NCBI RefSeq assembly: GCF_014193255.1
Contig: NZ_JACHZB010000001.1
Coordinates: 1 to 64,000, forward strand
From: Rhizobium sp. BK196
GTDB taxonomy: Bacteria > Pseudomonadota > Alphaproteobacteria > Rhizobiales > Rhizobiaceae
DNA: 64,000 bases
Direction: 5' to 3'
Shown in pieces: positions 53,341 to 62,425 of this stretch; within the stretch, counting starts at the first letter, position 1, and the number at the start of each line of letters is the position of its first letter. Made by a program: the position numbers and the translations under genes. The notes beneath the pieces are model-generated. The model saw only the letters and a program-made list of their open reading frames with translations, was not told the origin of the DNA and ran no database searches.

Positions 53341-53584
53341 GACCCCTCGCGGCGGACGCAATACAGAACCGGCGCTTCAGAGACGGTAGGACAATGATCT
53401 TAAAAAAGGAGAAACCGGCCGGGATCAGAAATTCGGACCAGAACTAGGCATTACGCAGCGGTCGGATGCCCGCAAGGCGAAGACGGACACGATGACCATC
53501 GCTGTCCGGGAGCGATTGCATCGGCGCCCCTCCTCGGCGGCGGCCCAGCAGGAGAGAGGCGCGTGCCCAGCACAGCCCCGCCTT

Positions 53585-53878
53585 TCAGGTCTTGGGAGCG
53601 CAGGGGGCTTCGTGTCTCTCGCCGCCCATCCACCGTAACCACGGCCCGACATGGAACAGGCTCATCAGCCCATACATGGCCGCCATGCCGCTGAAGGCCG
53701 ATGCGCCATGCATCGGCATTCCGCCCATCGAGCAGATCATGTCTACCGCCTGATCGCTTGCCGAGAGCGCAGCCATCACGGCAAAGGTGGGCGCTGCCGC
53801 AAGCGATAGCCCGCGCGCGATACCGGGCAGAAGCGGGCCGGCGCTGAGGCCGGCCCCCATCTTCGAAGGCGTGCTCAT
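53585..53878 (-). CDS. Small membrane protein linked to DUF899
   Basis: 97 aa, hydrophobic, Met-rich (LSAGPLLPGIARGLSLAAAP; MICSMGGMPMHGASAFSGMAAMYGLMSLFHVGPWLRW). The Met/His clusters hint at copper or another soft metal, which is inference only. It overlaps the DUF899 stop by 4 nt (ATGA). Confidence 0.7.
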   Translation of the reverse strand: MSTPSKMGAGLSAGPLLPGIARGLSLAAAPTFAVMAALSASDQAVDMICSMGGMPMHGASAFSGMAAMYGLMSLFHVGPWLRWMGGERHEAPCAPKT

Positions 53879-54675
53879 ACCCCTGCCTCGTAACGGTCGT
53901 GGTGACGCCACCACACACCCGTTTCGTTGCGCCCCAGCGGTGCGCGGTCGAGCAGCTGGTACATGCCCCAGATCCCGTCCAGCCCGCGGGCATAGGAGGA
54001 GTAGCTGTGGTAGATCTCGCCGTCCTGCAGGACGAAGGCGCTGAGGCCGGGGCGGTCGCGGGTGTAGGTGGAGATATCGGTGCCCGTCGTTGCGGCCATC
54101 TGCGCCACCGGGCCTTCGCCGCCGCGCAGCTCCCATTCCTGTACCCTCTTGCCGGCCTGCGCATCCGGGTTCGGCGGTTCGCGGCGATAGTTATATTCGA
54201 TGCTGCCGTCGCGCTGTTCCTGCAGCGTGAACACCACATTGAAATCACGGTTGAAATCGCTGCTGGCCGACGAGGCCCAGTCGAAGGTCCAGCCCATACG
54301 GCGCTTGAATTCCAGGAGTTTGGCCAGCGGCGCGCGGGAGATGGCGGTAAAGGCGACATCGTGATTTTCCAGATGCACGGTGACGCCGTTGAAGCCATCG
54401 GCGATCGCCGAGCAGGATGGGCAGCCGGCCGTATAGTCCGGCCCGAACATGAAGTGATAGACGAGCAGCTGCGAGCGGCCCTTGAAGAGTGCCGAAAACG
54501 GCACGATGCCGGCTTCGGTCTCGAACCGATAATCCTTGTCGATCTTCACCCAGGGCAGCTCCTGGCGGCGCTCGGCCAGTGCATCGCTGCGGCGCGTCAG
54601 ATCCTTCTCCTCGTCGAGCAGCGCCAGCCGCGCCTGCAGCCATTCCGCCCGTGTTCCGGTCTTGTGCATCACCAT
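53875..54675 (-). CDS. DUF899 thioredoxin-fold protein
   Basis: 266 aa. LPWVKIDKDYRFETEAG, FMFGPDYTAGCPSCSAIADGF (a CxxC in thioredoxin position) and TYTRDRPGLSAFVLQDGEIYHSYSSYARGLD are the hallmarks of DUF899 (PF05988). Probably a peroxiredoxin- or thioredoxin-like redox protein of unknown substrate. GGAG lies 7 nt before ATG 54675. Divergent from an HTH regulator. Confidence 0.9.
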   Translation of the reverse strand: MVMHKTGTRAEWLQARLALLDEEKDLTRRSDALAERRQELPWVKIDKDYRFETEAGIVPFSALFKGRSQLLVYHFMFGPDYTAGCPSCSAIADGFNGVTVHLENHDVAFTAISRAPLAKLLEFKRRMGWTFDWASSASSDFNRDFNVVFTLQEQRDGSIEYNYRREPPNPDAQAGKRVQEWELRGGEGPVAQMAATTGTDISTYTRDRPGLSAFVLQDGEIYHSYSSYARGLDGIWGMYQLLDRAPLGRNETGVWWRHHDRYEAGV

Positions 54676-54792
54676 GGATCTTCTCCTCACTTTACGTTGA
54701 AAGGTCAAAGCCGGCGGGCCGTTGCCTGCCGATGGGGAATAAACTAGGTCTGATATCGCAAGGGTGGGAGTTACAAGTGTGACGGGATTCCG

Positions 54793-56013
54793 ATGGACTC
54801 GCTGATCCTGGCTGCCGCACAGGCGCTGGCCGTGGGCGATGCGCTGGGCGCCATGAAGCGCGTAGCGCTGCGCGACGACCCACCGGCGCTGGCGCTCCGC
54901 GGCATTGCCATGGCCCAACTCGGCGACCTCCCCCGCGCCAAGGCGCTTTTGAAGAGCGCTGCCCGGGCATTCGGTCCGCGCGAGGCTGTGGCCCGCGCCC
55001 GCTGCATCGTCGCGGAAGCCGAAATCGCCCTCGTCTCGCGCGATCTCACCTGGCCGGAAAAGGCGCTGGAAGGCGCGCGCGTGACGCTCGAAAGGCGCGG
55101 CGACCGCGTCAACGCCGCCCATGCCCGCCACCTGCAGATCCGCCGCCTGCTCCTGATCGGCCACCTCGATGCCGCCGAAAAGCTCCTCGCCGGTCTCGAC
55201 CCCTCGCCGCTGCCGCCGGCCGCCCGCGCCGGCCATGAGCTCGCCCTTGCCGGCGTCGCGATCCGCAGGCTGCGCACGGAGCCGGCGCGCCAGGCCCTGG
55301 CGAGGGCGGCAGAGGCAGCATTGAAGGCCGATATACCATCCCTCGCCATAGAGGTACGCGATGCGGCAAAGGTTCTGGAAGCACCCGCCGCCCGGCTGAT
55401 CGATGGCGGCACGGAACGGCTGCTGCAGCTTCAGGAGGTCGAGGCGCTGCTTGCCTCCGATACGCTCGTCATCGATGCCTGCCGCAACGTCGTGCGCGCG
55501 GGCGGCGAGATCGTGCCGCTCGCAAGCCGGCCGGTACTGTTTGCGCTCGCCCGCGCGCTCGCCGAGGCCGCGCCATCCGATGTCTCCCGCTCAACCCTGC
55601 TTGCCCGCGCCTTCCGCGCCCGCCACGCCGATGAATCCCACCGGGCGCGGCTGCGCGTCGAGATCGGCCGGCTGCGTGCGGCCCTTGCCGATCTTGCTGA
55701 CGTAAAGGCGACGAGCCACGGCTTTGCGCTGATCCCGCATGATGGACGCCCCGTTACGGTGCTCGCGCCACCAATCGAGGAGGAGCATGCCTTCCTGCTG
55801 GCACTTCTCGCCGATGGCGAATCCTGGTCCAGCACGGCGCTAGCGATTGCGCTGAACTTGAGCCCGCGCACGGTGCAGCGGGCGCTCGACGCGCTTGAAG
55901 CGGCCGGCAAGGTGCAGTTTTTCGGCAACGGGAGAGCACGCCGCTGGATGATGCCGCCTGTCGTCGGCTTCCCGACGACATTGTTACTCCCCGGCCCGCT
56001 GCCGAGCGACTAA
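54793..56013 (+). CDS. TPR-like regulator with C-terminal HTH
   Basis: 406 aa. Residues 1-200 are Ala/Leu-rich TPR-like helices; about 230-330 resembles the winged-helix DNA-binding part of SARP-like proteins (LLASDTLVIDACRNVV, RLRVEIGRLRAALADL); about 350-390 is a second HTH (WSSTALAIALNLSPRTVQRALDALEAAGKV). It is divergent from DUF899 and probably controls that operon. Confidence 0.75.
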   Translation: MDSLILAAAQALAVGDALGAMKRVALRDDPPALALRGIAMAQLGDLPRAKALLKSAARAFGPREAVARARCIVAEAEIALVSRDLTWPEKALEGARVTLERRGDRVNAAHARHLQIRRLLLIGHLDAAEKLLAGLDPSPLPPAARAGHELALAGVAIRRLRTEPARQALARAAEAALKADIPSLAIEVRDAAKVLEAPAARLIDGGTERLLQLQEVEALLASDTLVIDACRNVVRAGGEIVPLASRPVLFALARALAEAAPSDVSRSTLLARAFRARHADESHRARLRVEIGRLRAALADLADVKATSHGFALIPHDGRPVTVLAPPIEEEHAFLLALLADGESWSSTALAIALNLSPRTVQRALDALEAAGKVQFFGNGRARRWMMPPVVGFPTTLLLPGPLPSD

Positions 56014-56044
56014 CATCTCTCCTGTAACAGAGGACGGAAACACC

Positions 56045-56677
56045 ATGAAAACATCGCAGGCAGAGGTCATCCGCGAATATGGCCCCTTCGAAGGCGCGCG
56101 CAACATCGGCGGCGTCACTTATGACGGCAGCAAGGTCTGGTTTGCCGCCGGTGAAAACCTGCGGGCGCTCGATCCCGACAGCGGCACGGAAATCACCGCC
56201 ATCGACGTCGCCGCTCATGCCGGCACCGCCTTTGACGGGCGCTATCTCTTCCAGATCGCCGAAGACAAGATCCGCAAGATCGACCCTGAAACCGGCACCG
56301 TCGTCGCCACCATCCCCGCCCCCGGCAAAGGCGCCGATTCCGGCATGGCGTGGTGCGAAGGCAGCCTCTGGGTCGGCCAATATCGCGAAAACTGCATCCA
56401 CCAGATTGATCCGGAGACCGGCAAGATCCTGCGCACCATCGAATCCAAGCGCCATGTCACCGGTGTGACCTGGGTGGATGGCGAGCTTTGGCACGCCACC
56501 TGGCAGGATGACAAAAGCGACCTGCGCCGCATCGATCCCAAGACCGGCGACGTTCTGGAACGGCTGGACATGCCTGATGGCACGGGCATTTCCGGGCTGG
56601 AATCGGATGGCAGCGACGTATTCTATGCCGGCGGCGGAAGCAGCGGCAAGGTGCGGGCGATCCGCCGACCGCGGTGA
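56045..56677 (+). CDS. Cytosolic beta-propeller protein (Vgb/glutamine-cyclotransferase-like)
   Basis: 210 aa, five repeats of about 40 residues each ending in a form of IDPETGxVxxTI (RKIDPETGTVVATI, HQIDPETGKILRTI, RRIDPKTGDVLERL). No signal peptide. Propellers of this kind bind small molecules or proteins; no catalytic residues can be named. It follows the HTH regulator by 31 nt in the same direction. Confidence 0.8.
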   Translation: MKTSQAEVIREYGPFEGARNIGGVTYDGSKVWFAAGENLRALDPDSGTEITAIDVAAHAGTAFDGRYLFQIAEDKIRKIDPETGTVVATIPAPGKGADSGMAWCEGSLWVGQYRENCIHQIDPETGKILRTIESKRHVTGVTWVDGELWHATWQDDKSDLRRIDPKTGDVLERLDMPDGTGISGLESDGSDVFYAGGGSSGKVRAIRRPR

Positions 56678-56721
56678 GGAAGCGCGGGGCAACGAAACCT
56701 TAACCATAGGAGAACCGCTTC

Positions 56722-56746
56722 GGAACCGTCTCTCCTGCCGGAAGTT
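56722..56746 (+). promoter_or_regulatory. Possible EcfG-type promoter (GGAAC-N16-AGTT)
   Basis: GGAAC, 16-nt spacer, AGTT (one mismatch to CGTT), 30 nt before the 79-aa gene. Confidence 0.5.
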
Positions 56747-56776
56747 TTCCTTCTGCAATCGAGCAGGTGAAGTGCC

Positions 56777-57016
56777 ATGGTTCAGTCGTTTCGGGAGCGG
56801 TATATCACGCGCGAAGAGCATCAGCGGATCGTCGATTATTACCGGAAGCTGGTGGCGCGGCTCTATGGCGATGTCCGGGACCTGCGAGCGCAGGCTGAGG
56901 TGCCGGTGAAGGAGGCTCAACCGGCTACCGAACGCGCGGGCAAAGCGCCGCACGACCTTGGGCCGAATGTCGTCAGCCTCGGTTCTTACCGCAACCGCCG
57001 GAAATCCCGTATCTGA
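56777..57016 (+). CDS. Small hypothetical protein
   Basis: 79 aa: MVQSFRERYITREEHQRIVD, YYRKLVARLYGDVRDLRAQA, with a basic C-terminus NRRKSRI. No family recognised. AGGTGAAG lies 5 nt before the ATG, and a probable stress promoter precedes it. Confidence 0.65.
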   Translation: MVQSFRERYITREEHQRIVDYYRKLVARLYGDVRDLRAQAEVPVKEAQPATERAGKAPHDLGPNVVSLGSYRNRRKSRI

Positions 57017-57062
57017 CAACCGATATGCTTCAGGGCTGACACGCTCTGCTGCCCGCCGGAGT

Positions 57063-57087
57063 GGAACCTTCCGGAATCGCACCCGTT
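57063..57087 (+). promoter_or_regulatory. EcfG-type promoter (GGAAC-N16-CGTT)
   Basis: Perfect GGAAC at 57063-57067, 16-nt spacer, CGTT at 57084-57087, 85 nt before the general stress protein start. Confidence 0.8.
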
Positions 57088-57172
57088 GTCATCATAAGGC
57101 GCCGAAACCGGCTGCGAGAGCAGAGGCGGCATCCGGCGCATCGATGATGATCGAATGCAAGGGAGTGATCAC

Positions 57173-57937
57173 ATGGCAAATCTTCACAACGAGAACACCC
57201 CGACCTTTGCGACGGACACGGCCACGAGCAGCCTGACCGCCTTCTTCGACAGCCGCGACAACGCCGAACGCAGCGTCGAGCGCCTCAAGGATGCGGGCAT
57301 TCCGGCGGATTCGATCCGCCTGTTGCCAGGCTACGAGGCTGACGGCGACCGCGCCAATGTCGCAAGCGACGACCGCTCCGGCTTCTGGGCGATGCTGGCG
57401 GGCTGGCTCTTTCCCGATGAGGATCGCGCCGTCTATGCCGAAGGCCTGCGCCGTGGCGGCTTCCTCGTTTCCCTGCAGGTCGACGATGCAAACTATGAGA
57501 CCGCGCATGATATCCTTGACGACGAAGGCTCGATCGACATGGACGAACGCGCCGACCACTGGCGGCGCGAAGGCTGGGAAGCCCAGCGCTCCACCGAAGC
57601 CCATGACGTCTCGAGCTACGAACGCAACGGTGCGGCGGAAGGCGACATCACCGTATCGGAAGACGCGTTCGCGCCGGATCAGTCTGCAACGGAACGCGCG
57701 ATGGCATCGTCGACCGTATCGGATGATGCCGCACCGGCCGCCGACGAACCCGCCGTCTCCAATGACGCTCAGGTTGGCGAGGAAACTGGCGTGCCGAAGA
57801 TGGCATCCGGCAGCAGCGAGACGCTCGAGGAAAGCGCGAAGAAGATGGAAGCGAAACCTCGTAACGATCAGGCAGGCCAATCGCAATCGCAGAGCAGCAG
57901 TGGACTGAGCCAGTCGCAGGGTTTTCGGCGGGAATAG
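57173..57937 (+). CDS. General stress protein (YflT/17M-like domain)
   Basis: 254 aa. Residues 15-105 resemble the general stress protein 17M domain: LTAFFDSRDNAERSVERLKDAGIPADSIRLLPG and GFLVSLQVDDANYETAHDIL. The remainder is acidic, Ser/Gln-rich and probably disordered (QSQSQSSSGLSQSQGF). GGGAG lies 7 nt before ATG 57173. The perfect EcfG promoter upstream agrees with a stress role. Confidence 0.87.
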   Translation: MANLHNENTPTFATDTATSSLTAFFDSRDNAERSVERLKDAGIPADSIRLLPGYEADGDRANVASDDRSGFWAMLAGWLFPDEDRAVYAEGLRRGGFLVSLQVDDANYETAHDILDDEGSIDMDERADHWRREGWEAQRSTEAHDVSSYERNGAAEGDITVSEDAFAPDQSATERAMASSTVSDDAAPAADEPAVSNDAQVGEETGVPKMASGSSETLEESAKKMEAKPRNDQAGQSQSQSSSGLSQSQGFRRE

Positions 57938-57958
57938 ACCACGGCAGCTAGCGCCGGC

Positions 57959-58762
57959 TCACCCCGGCACCCTGCCCCGGCAGGCCCAGGCCACCGACGC
58001 AAACGACCGCGGTCCATCAGGCTCTCCGGCCTCATATGCATCCCTGACCGCAGCATCGACCCTCCTGCGCATTTCCGCATCCAGCCCTGCCACATATTTG
58101 CCGAGCGGGCCTTCGCCGGCAGCGATCGGCGCCCAGTAGTCGGCAAACGAGCCGTAATCCATGCGGATAGTCAGCGAGGTTTCCTCGACATCGACAAGGC
58201 CGTTGCCGACAAAGCTCGCCTTCATCTCTCCCGGCTGTGTCATCGGCTGGAAAGAATAGCGGTGGCGCATGGCTCGCGCATTGGCGTCGATCATCACCAC
58301 GGTATCCCACATCATGCGCATGCCGGACATGCCGCCATAATGATCCCAGACGGCAGCGGCAACGACACCATCAGGACGCACGACCCGCCGCATCTCGGCC
58401 ACCGCCTTGCCGGCCTCGGGTACGAAATGCAGCACGAGCAGCGAGAGCGCCCGGTCGAAGCTGTTATCCTCGAAGGGCAGCGCGCAGGCATCCGCCTGCT
58501 GGATCGTGACGCGCCGGTCCGTGTTGCGCCGGTTTGCGGCCTCGACGAAGACAGGCGAAAAATCGATGGCCGAGATCGCGCCGAGACGGGGATTTTCCGC
58601 CAGCGTGAAGGCGAGGCTTCCCGTGCCGCAGCCTACATCGAGAACGCTTTCCCCATCCGCAAGTCCGGCGAAATCGATGAGCTGGGGCGCGAGCTTTTTG
58701 CTCCAGCGTCCCATCAGCTGCTCGTAACCATCGGCACTTTCGACATTGAAACTCGACGGCAT
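57959..58762 (-). CDS. Class I SAM-dependent methyltransferase
   Basis: 267 aa. Motif I is VLDVGCGTGSLAFTLAE, acidic strand AISAIDFSPVFVEAA, then QQADACALPFEDNSFDRALSLLVLHF (motif II) and VRPDGVVAAAVWDHYGGM. UbiE/type-11 fold; the substrate is unknown. GGGGAG lies 8 nt before ATG 58762. It is paralogous to the gene at 62.4 kb. Confidence 0.9.
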   Translation of the reverse strand: MPSSFNVESADGYEQLMGRWSKKLAPQLIDFAGLADGESVLDVGCGTGSLAFTLAENPRLGAISAIDFSPVFVEAANRRNTDRRVTIQQADACALPFEDNSFDRALSLLVLHFVPEAGKAVAEMRRVVRPDGVVAAAVWDHYGGMSGMRMMWDTVVMIDANARAMRHRYSFQPMTQPGEMKASFVGNGLVDVEETSLTIRMDYGSFADYWAPIAAGEGPLGKYVAGLDAEMRRRVDAAVRDAYEAGEPDGPRSFASVAWACRGRVPG

Positions 58763-58842
58763 AGCAGTCTCCCCTCGAAAACGGCACAATGTCCGCCCCA
58801 TTTTTACGACTGCGTACCAATCGCCGCAAGCAGAACCAAGCC

Positions 58843-59295
58843 CTAATTCATCGAGACGATCGCCGCATTGAGCGCAGTCGCATACCCGACCCACAGGCCG
58901 TAGGGAATGAACAGCGCCGATGATATCAGGTCCCGCCGCCATGAAAGGCCGATGAAGGCAAGGATCGAGAGCAGCAGGGCGATGATGATCGCCAGGCCGA
59001 GTGCGGGAAGCTGCAGGCCGAAAAAGGCCGGCGACCAGGCGAAATTCAGGACAAGCTGGGCGATCCAGGCGATCATCGCAGGCGAAGTCCTGCTCTGCTC
59101 GAAAGTCCGCGCGCCTGCTATGCCGATCAGGATATAGAGGATCGTCCAGGCAGGACCGAACAGCCAGTTCGGCGGCGTGAACCAGGGCTTGGCAAGCGCG
59201 TCATACCATTCGCCCGGCATATTGATGAGGCCGATCAGAAGCCCGCCGCCCAGGCTCAGCAGAATGAAAACCAGATAATGATCGAACCGGTGCAC
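58843..59295 (-). CDS. tspO: TspO/MBR family protein
   Basis: 150 aa, five helices. WYDALAKPWFTPPNWLFGPAWTILYILIGI is the TspO signature, and NFAWSPAFFGLQLP and IPYGLWVGYATALNAAI complete it. It binds tetrapyrroles and affects porphyrin-linked stress responses. The start is GTG at 59295 with GGGGG upstream; no ATG fits. Confidence 0.93.
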   Translation of the reverse strand: MHRFDHYLVFILLSLGGGLLIGLINMPGEWYDALAKPWFTPPNWLFGPAWTILYILIGIAGARTFEQSRTSPAMIAWIAQLVLNFAWSPAFFGLQLPALGLAIIIALLLSILAFIGLSWRRDLISSALFIPYGLWVGYATALNAAIVSMN

Positions 59296-59455
59296 CGGAA
59301 CCCCCGCTTTAAGTGACGGTTGAAGTGGCGTCCGGCTGCCGGTCGTCAAGAGCGGTCTCTTCTTCGCCCTCCGTTTCGCAATCACCCAGGTGCCTCCCGA
59401 GAACGCAGGGGTGAGAAGAACGTTGCCACGTGACCACAGGCCCGGCCCCACCTCC

Positions 59456-59540
59456 GTCATGCTGGGGCTTGTCCCAGCATCTGCAACGCCTCTACGAATA
59501 GGACCAGGAATAGATCCTCGGGACAAGCCCGAGGATGACG
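59456..59540. repeat. RIME-like mosaic palindromic repeat
   Basis: Two hairpins in tandem, ATGCTGGG/CCCAGCAT (59459-59480) and ATCCTCGGG/CCCGAGGAT (59514-59536), with outer ends CGTCAT and ATGACG inverted. This composition, with GGCTTGTCCC and GGACAAGCCC, is typical of dispersed intergenic elements in rhizobia. Confidence 0.7.
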
Positions 59541-59576
59541 GAAGCTGCGGTTGTCACACCTATAAACCTACGCCCC

Positions 59577-60452
59577 TCACGCCTTGTCGAGCACGCTCCA
59601 GTCGTACCCCTTCGCCCAGTCGGCATAGCTGTGCCAGGCGACATCGGGAAAATCGCGGCGCAGCGCAGCGATATCGGCGGAATAGCCCGTGCGGTCGAAC
59701 CATTCATACATCAGCGCCGCATCCTCGCTTTGCTGGCGCATGGCCGCAATCGGCAGCTCCTGGAAACGGATCGGCCGGCCGATTGCTTCGGCGAGAATCC
59801 TCGCCTGCTCCTCGCCGGAGAGTTCGTCGCCGGCAATATCGAAACGCTTGCCGAAGACCTGTTCGCGGCGCTCGGCAAGCGCGGCGACGAAATGGCCGAT
59901 ATCGTCGATGGCAATCTGCTGCAGCTTGCGGGCCGGCGGCAGGGCTGCGGCATAGACGCCCTGCTTCAGGCCGCCGATCGCCCAGGGAGCGACGGTGTTT
60001 TCCATGAAGGCGACCGGGGCGCTGATCGTACAGGGAATGCCGAGCCCGGCGACATGCTGTTCGACCAGATATTTGCTGTCGAAATGCGGAATGCCGGTCT
60101 TCCTGTCGGCATCGGCGACCGAGCCATAGATGAGATGGCCGATCCCGGCCTCCTTGGCCGCATCGGCAGCCGCGATCCCCTGGCGTGTCTCCGCTTCGAC
60201 GCCGGCCTCGTAGCTGTTGCCCATCAGGTACATCGTGTCGACGCCCCTGGCGGCCTTGACGACCGACGCCTTGTCGTCGAGATCGCCGACGACGACCTCG
60301 ATACCGTCAGCGGCAAGCCGCTTGGCGTTATCGCTGTCCGGCCGCCGTGTCAGCCCCTTGACGCGGTGGCCGCGTGCGGCGAGCGCGCGGGCGACGGCGC
60401 CGCCCTGCTGGCCGGTTGCGCCCGATACGAGAATGGTTCTGCTATTGCTCAT
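59577..60452 (-). CDS. NmrA-like NAD(P)-binding protein
   Basis: 291 aa. TILVSGATGQQGGAVARALAARGHRVKGLTR is the atypical-SDR NmrA cofactor motif; DKASVVKAARGVDTMYLMGN and STYxxxK-like residues are lacking, which is usual for this group (redox sensor or reductase). GGAG lies 7 nt before ATG 60452. Divergent from a LysR gene. Confidence 0.9.
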   Translation of the reverse strand: MSNSRTILVSGATGQQGGAVARALAARGHRVKGLTRRPDSDNAKRLAADGIEVVVGDLDDKASVVKAARGVDTMYLMGNSYEAGVEAETRQGIAAADAAKEAGIGHLIYGSVADADRKTGIPHFDSKYLVEQHVAGLGIPCTISAPVAFMENTVAPWAIGGLKQGVYAAALPPARKLQQIAIDDIGHFVAALAERREQVFGKRFDIAGDELSGEEQARILAEAIGRPIRFQELPIAAMRQQSEDAALMYEWFDRTGYSADIAALRRDFPDVAWHSYADWAKGYDWSVLDKA

Positions 60453-60563
60453 GTCTCTGCTCCTTCTATTGCCGATGACAATTGCTGATGATGCAGATTT
60501 AGGATTGTTGCATTGGGTCATAATGGCCTAAAAATGCCAAACATCGTCCCATTGAGAGCAACA

Positions 60564-61481
60564 ATGATCGATCTCAACGATATCGTGATCTTCTCCCGCG
60601 TCGTCGAAACCGGCAGCTTCACCGCCGCTGCCCGGCTGCTTTCCATGCCCAAGACGACGGTCAGCCGCCGGGTTGCGGCCCTCGAACGCGACCTCGGCGT
60701 GCGCCTCCTGCAGCGCACGACCCGCAGCCTCGGCATGACGGAGGCCGGGAGGCTCTACTATGCGGAGGCGAGCGCGGCGCTCAGGAAGATCGAGGCCGCC
60801 AACATCAGGCTCGCCGAAGCGCAGGCCGAGCCCTCCGGCACGATTCGCATATCGGCTCCCGTCGGCTTCAGTGGCCACTTCCTGCAGGAGGCGATTTTCG
60901 AATTCATGGCGACCTATCCGAAAGCCAAGGTTGAGCTGCGGCTGACCGACGAGCGGCTGAACCTCGTCGACAATGGCATAGACCTCGCATTCCGCACAGG
61001 ACTGCTGGAGGGTTCCACCCTGATTGCCCGCCGCCTCGGCCCCACCTATCGCCTGCTCTGCGCCAGCCCCGCCTATCTCGCCCGCGCCGGCCGGCCTTCC
61101 GCACCTGATGATCTCGCGGGCCATGACTGCGTCATCGCCGGGCCATCTGCCGCCCATGCGCAATGGGTGTTGGACGGCCCACAGGGGCCGGAAACGGTGT
61201 CGGTATCAGGACGCTTCGCCGCCAATGAAATGCAGGCGGTCATGGAGGCGGCGATCGCCGGCTACGGCATCGCACAGCTGCCTTACGGGGTCGCTTTCGC
61301 CTGCATCGCAGATGGGCGGCTGCTGCGCGTGCTCGAGGATTATACGACGGCCTCGGGTGGCCTGCATGTGGTCTATCCCAGCAGCAAGCACCTCTCGCCG
61401 CTGGTGCGCGCCTTCATCGCGCTCGCTGAAAAGCGGCTGCGTGCGGCAGACGCGCGAAATGTCCTGCCGGACAGCGCATAG
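60564..61481 (+). CDS. LysR family regulator (divergent from NmrA gene)
   Basis: 305 aa. HTH: MIDLNDIVIFSRVVETGSFT, SMPKTTVSRRVAALERDLG; effector domain: PSGTIRISAPVGFSGHFLQ and YGIAQLPYGVAF, the pattern of the AaeR/DmlR-like CrgA group. It probably controls the NmrA-like gene 111 bp away; no single convincing T-N11-A site was selected. Confidence 0.93.
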   Translation: MIDLNDIVIFSRVVETGSFTAAARLLSMPKTTVSRRVAALERDLGVRLLQRTTRSLGMTEAGRLYYAEASAALRKIEAANIRLAEAQAEPSGTIRISAPVGFSGHFLQEAIFEFMATYPKAKVELRLTDERLNLVDNGIDLAFRTGLLEGSTLIARRLGPTYRLLCASPAYLARAGRPSAPDDLAGHDCVIAGPSAAHAQWVLDGPQGPETVSVSGRFAANEMQAVMEAAIAGYGIAQLPYGVAFACIADGRLLRVLEDYTTASGGLHVVYPSSKHLSPLVRAFIALAEKRLRAADARNVLPDSA

Positions 61482-61560
61482 GCACCCTGCCTCAGCTGAA
61501 CAGTTGCCAAAACCGCCCGATAGGCAGAAGCTCCTTTTCTGTCATCAGGAGAATGCGGCA

Positions 61561-62319
61561 ATGGCGATATCAGCGATATCAGGACAGCCGGCACGATCCG
61601 GCAGCGCAGGCATCTGCCGCGGCTGCTGGGACCAGATGCATATGCCGATCCCCATACGCGGCCCGCTCTCGCTGCCGTTGCGCGCCTTCGGCATTACGCG
61701 CAGCAAGATGAACCCCGACATCTGCACGATCTGCGAGCGCTCCTTCCAATATGTGAAGAAGCAGCGCCACATCACCGCAGGCGCCACCATCCTCTTTGCC
61801 GATATCCGCGGCTATACCGGCCTGTCGGAACGGATCGGCGCAATCGAGCTCAGCCAGATCGTCAGCCTGTTTCAGGATCGCGCGGCACAGGCGATCTGGG
61901 CCAATGACGGCATCGTCAACAAGCAGATGGGCGACGGGCTGATGGCGATCTTCAATTTCCCGATCAAGCGCGCGGACCATGCCGCAGCCGCGATCATGGC
62001 GGGCAAGGACATCCAGCGCTTATGCGAAGAGGCGCTGGCCGCCCTCGATATCGGCCAGCCGCTCGGCGTCGGCGTCGGCATCCATACCGGCGATGTGCAG
62101 ATCGGCGAATTCTCCAGCTTCCGCAGCGATTTCACCGCGATCGGCGGCGTGGTGAACCAGGCGGCTCGGCTGGAGTCGCAGGCAGCCCCCGGCGAAATCC
62201 TCGTCTCGCTGGAAACCGCCCTCCAGGCCCCCGAACTGATGGGCGGCACCGAAGCACGATCGCTGTCGCTGAAGGGGATCGAGCAGCCGGTAGAGGCGCG
62301 GGTTCTGCGGGTCGTCTGA
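61561..62319 (+). CDS. Class III adenylate/guanylate cyclase with N-terminal Cys motifs
   Basis: 252 aa. Residues about 18-62 carry CRGCW and CTICERSF, a possible metal or Fe-S site. The cyclase domain follows: ILFADIRGYTGLSER (first metal Asp), NKQMGDGLMAIFNFP (second Asp) and GVGVGIHTGDVQIGEF. It makes a cyclic nucleotide, most likely cAMP. No membrane segment. GGAG lies 9 nt before ATG 61561. Confidence 0.88.
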   Translation: MAISAISGQPARSGSAGICRGCWDQMHMPIPIRGPLSLPLRAFGITRSKMNPDICTICERSFQYVKKQRHITAGATILFADIRGYTGLSERIGAIELSQIVSLFQDRAAQAIWANDGIVNKQMGDGLMAIFNFPIKRADHAAAAIMAGKDIQRLCEEALAALDIGQPLGVGVGIHTGDVQIGEFSSFRSDFTAIGGVVNQAARLESQAAPGEILVSLETALQAPELMGGTEARSLSLKGIEQPVEARVLRVV

Positions 62320-62425
62320 AGCGAGGGCGTGCCACGTGGCACCCCCCGATCGACGCCTCGACCATCCGTGCTATATCTGCCGTCAACCTCTCGCCGCCGA
62401 AAACCACAGCAACCGGGGAAGCCCA

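Noticed and set aside
53451-54398. 315-codon minus-strand frame
   Set aside because: Overlaps the DUF899 and small membrane genes in another frame, with Ser/Arg/Pro-rich composition and no ribosome binding site.
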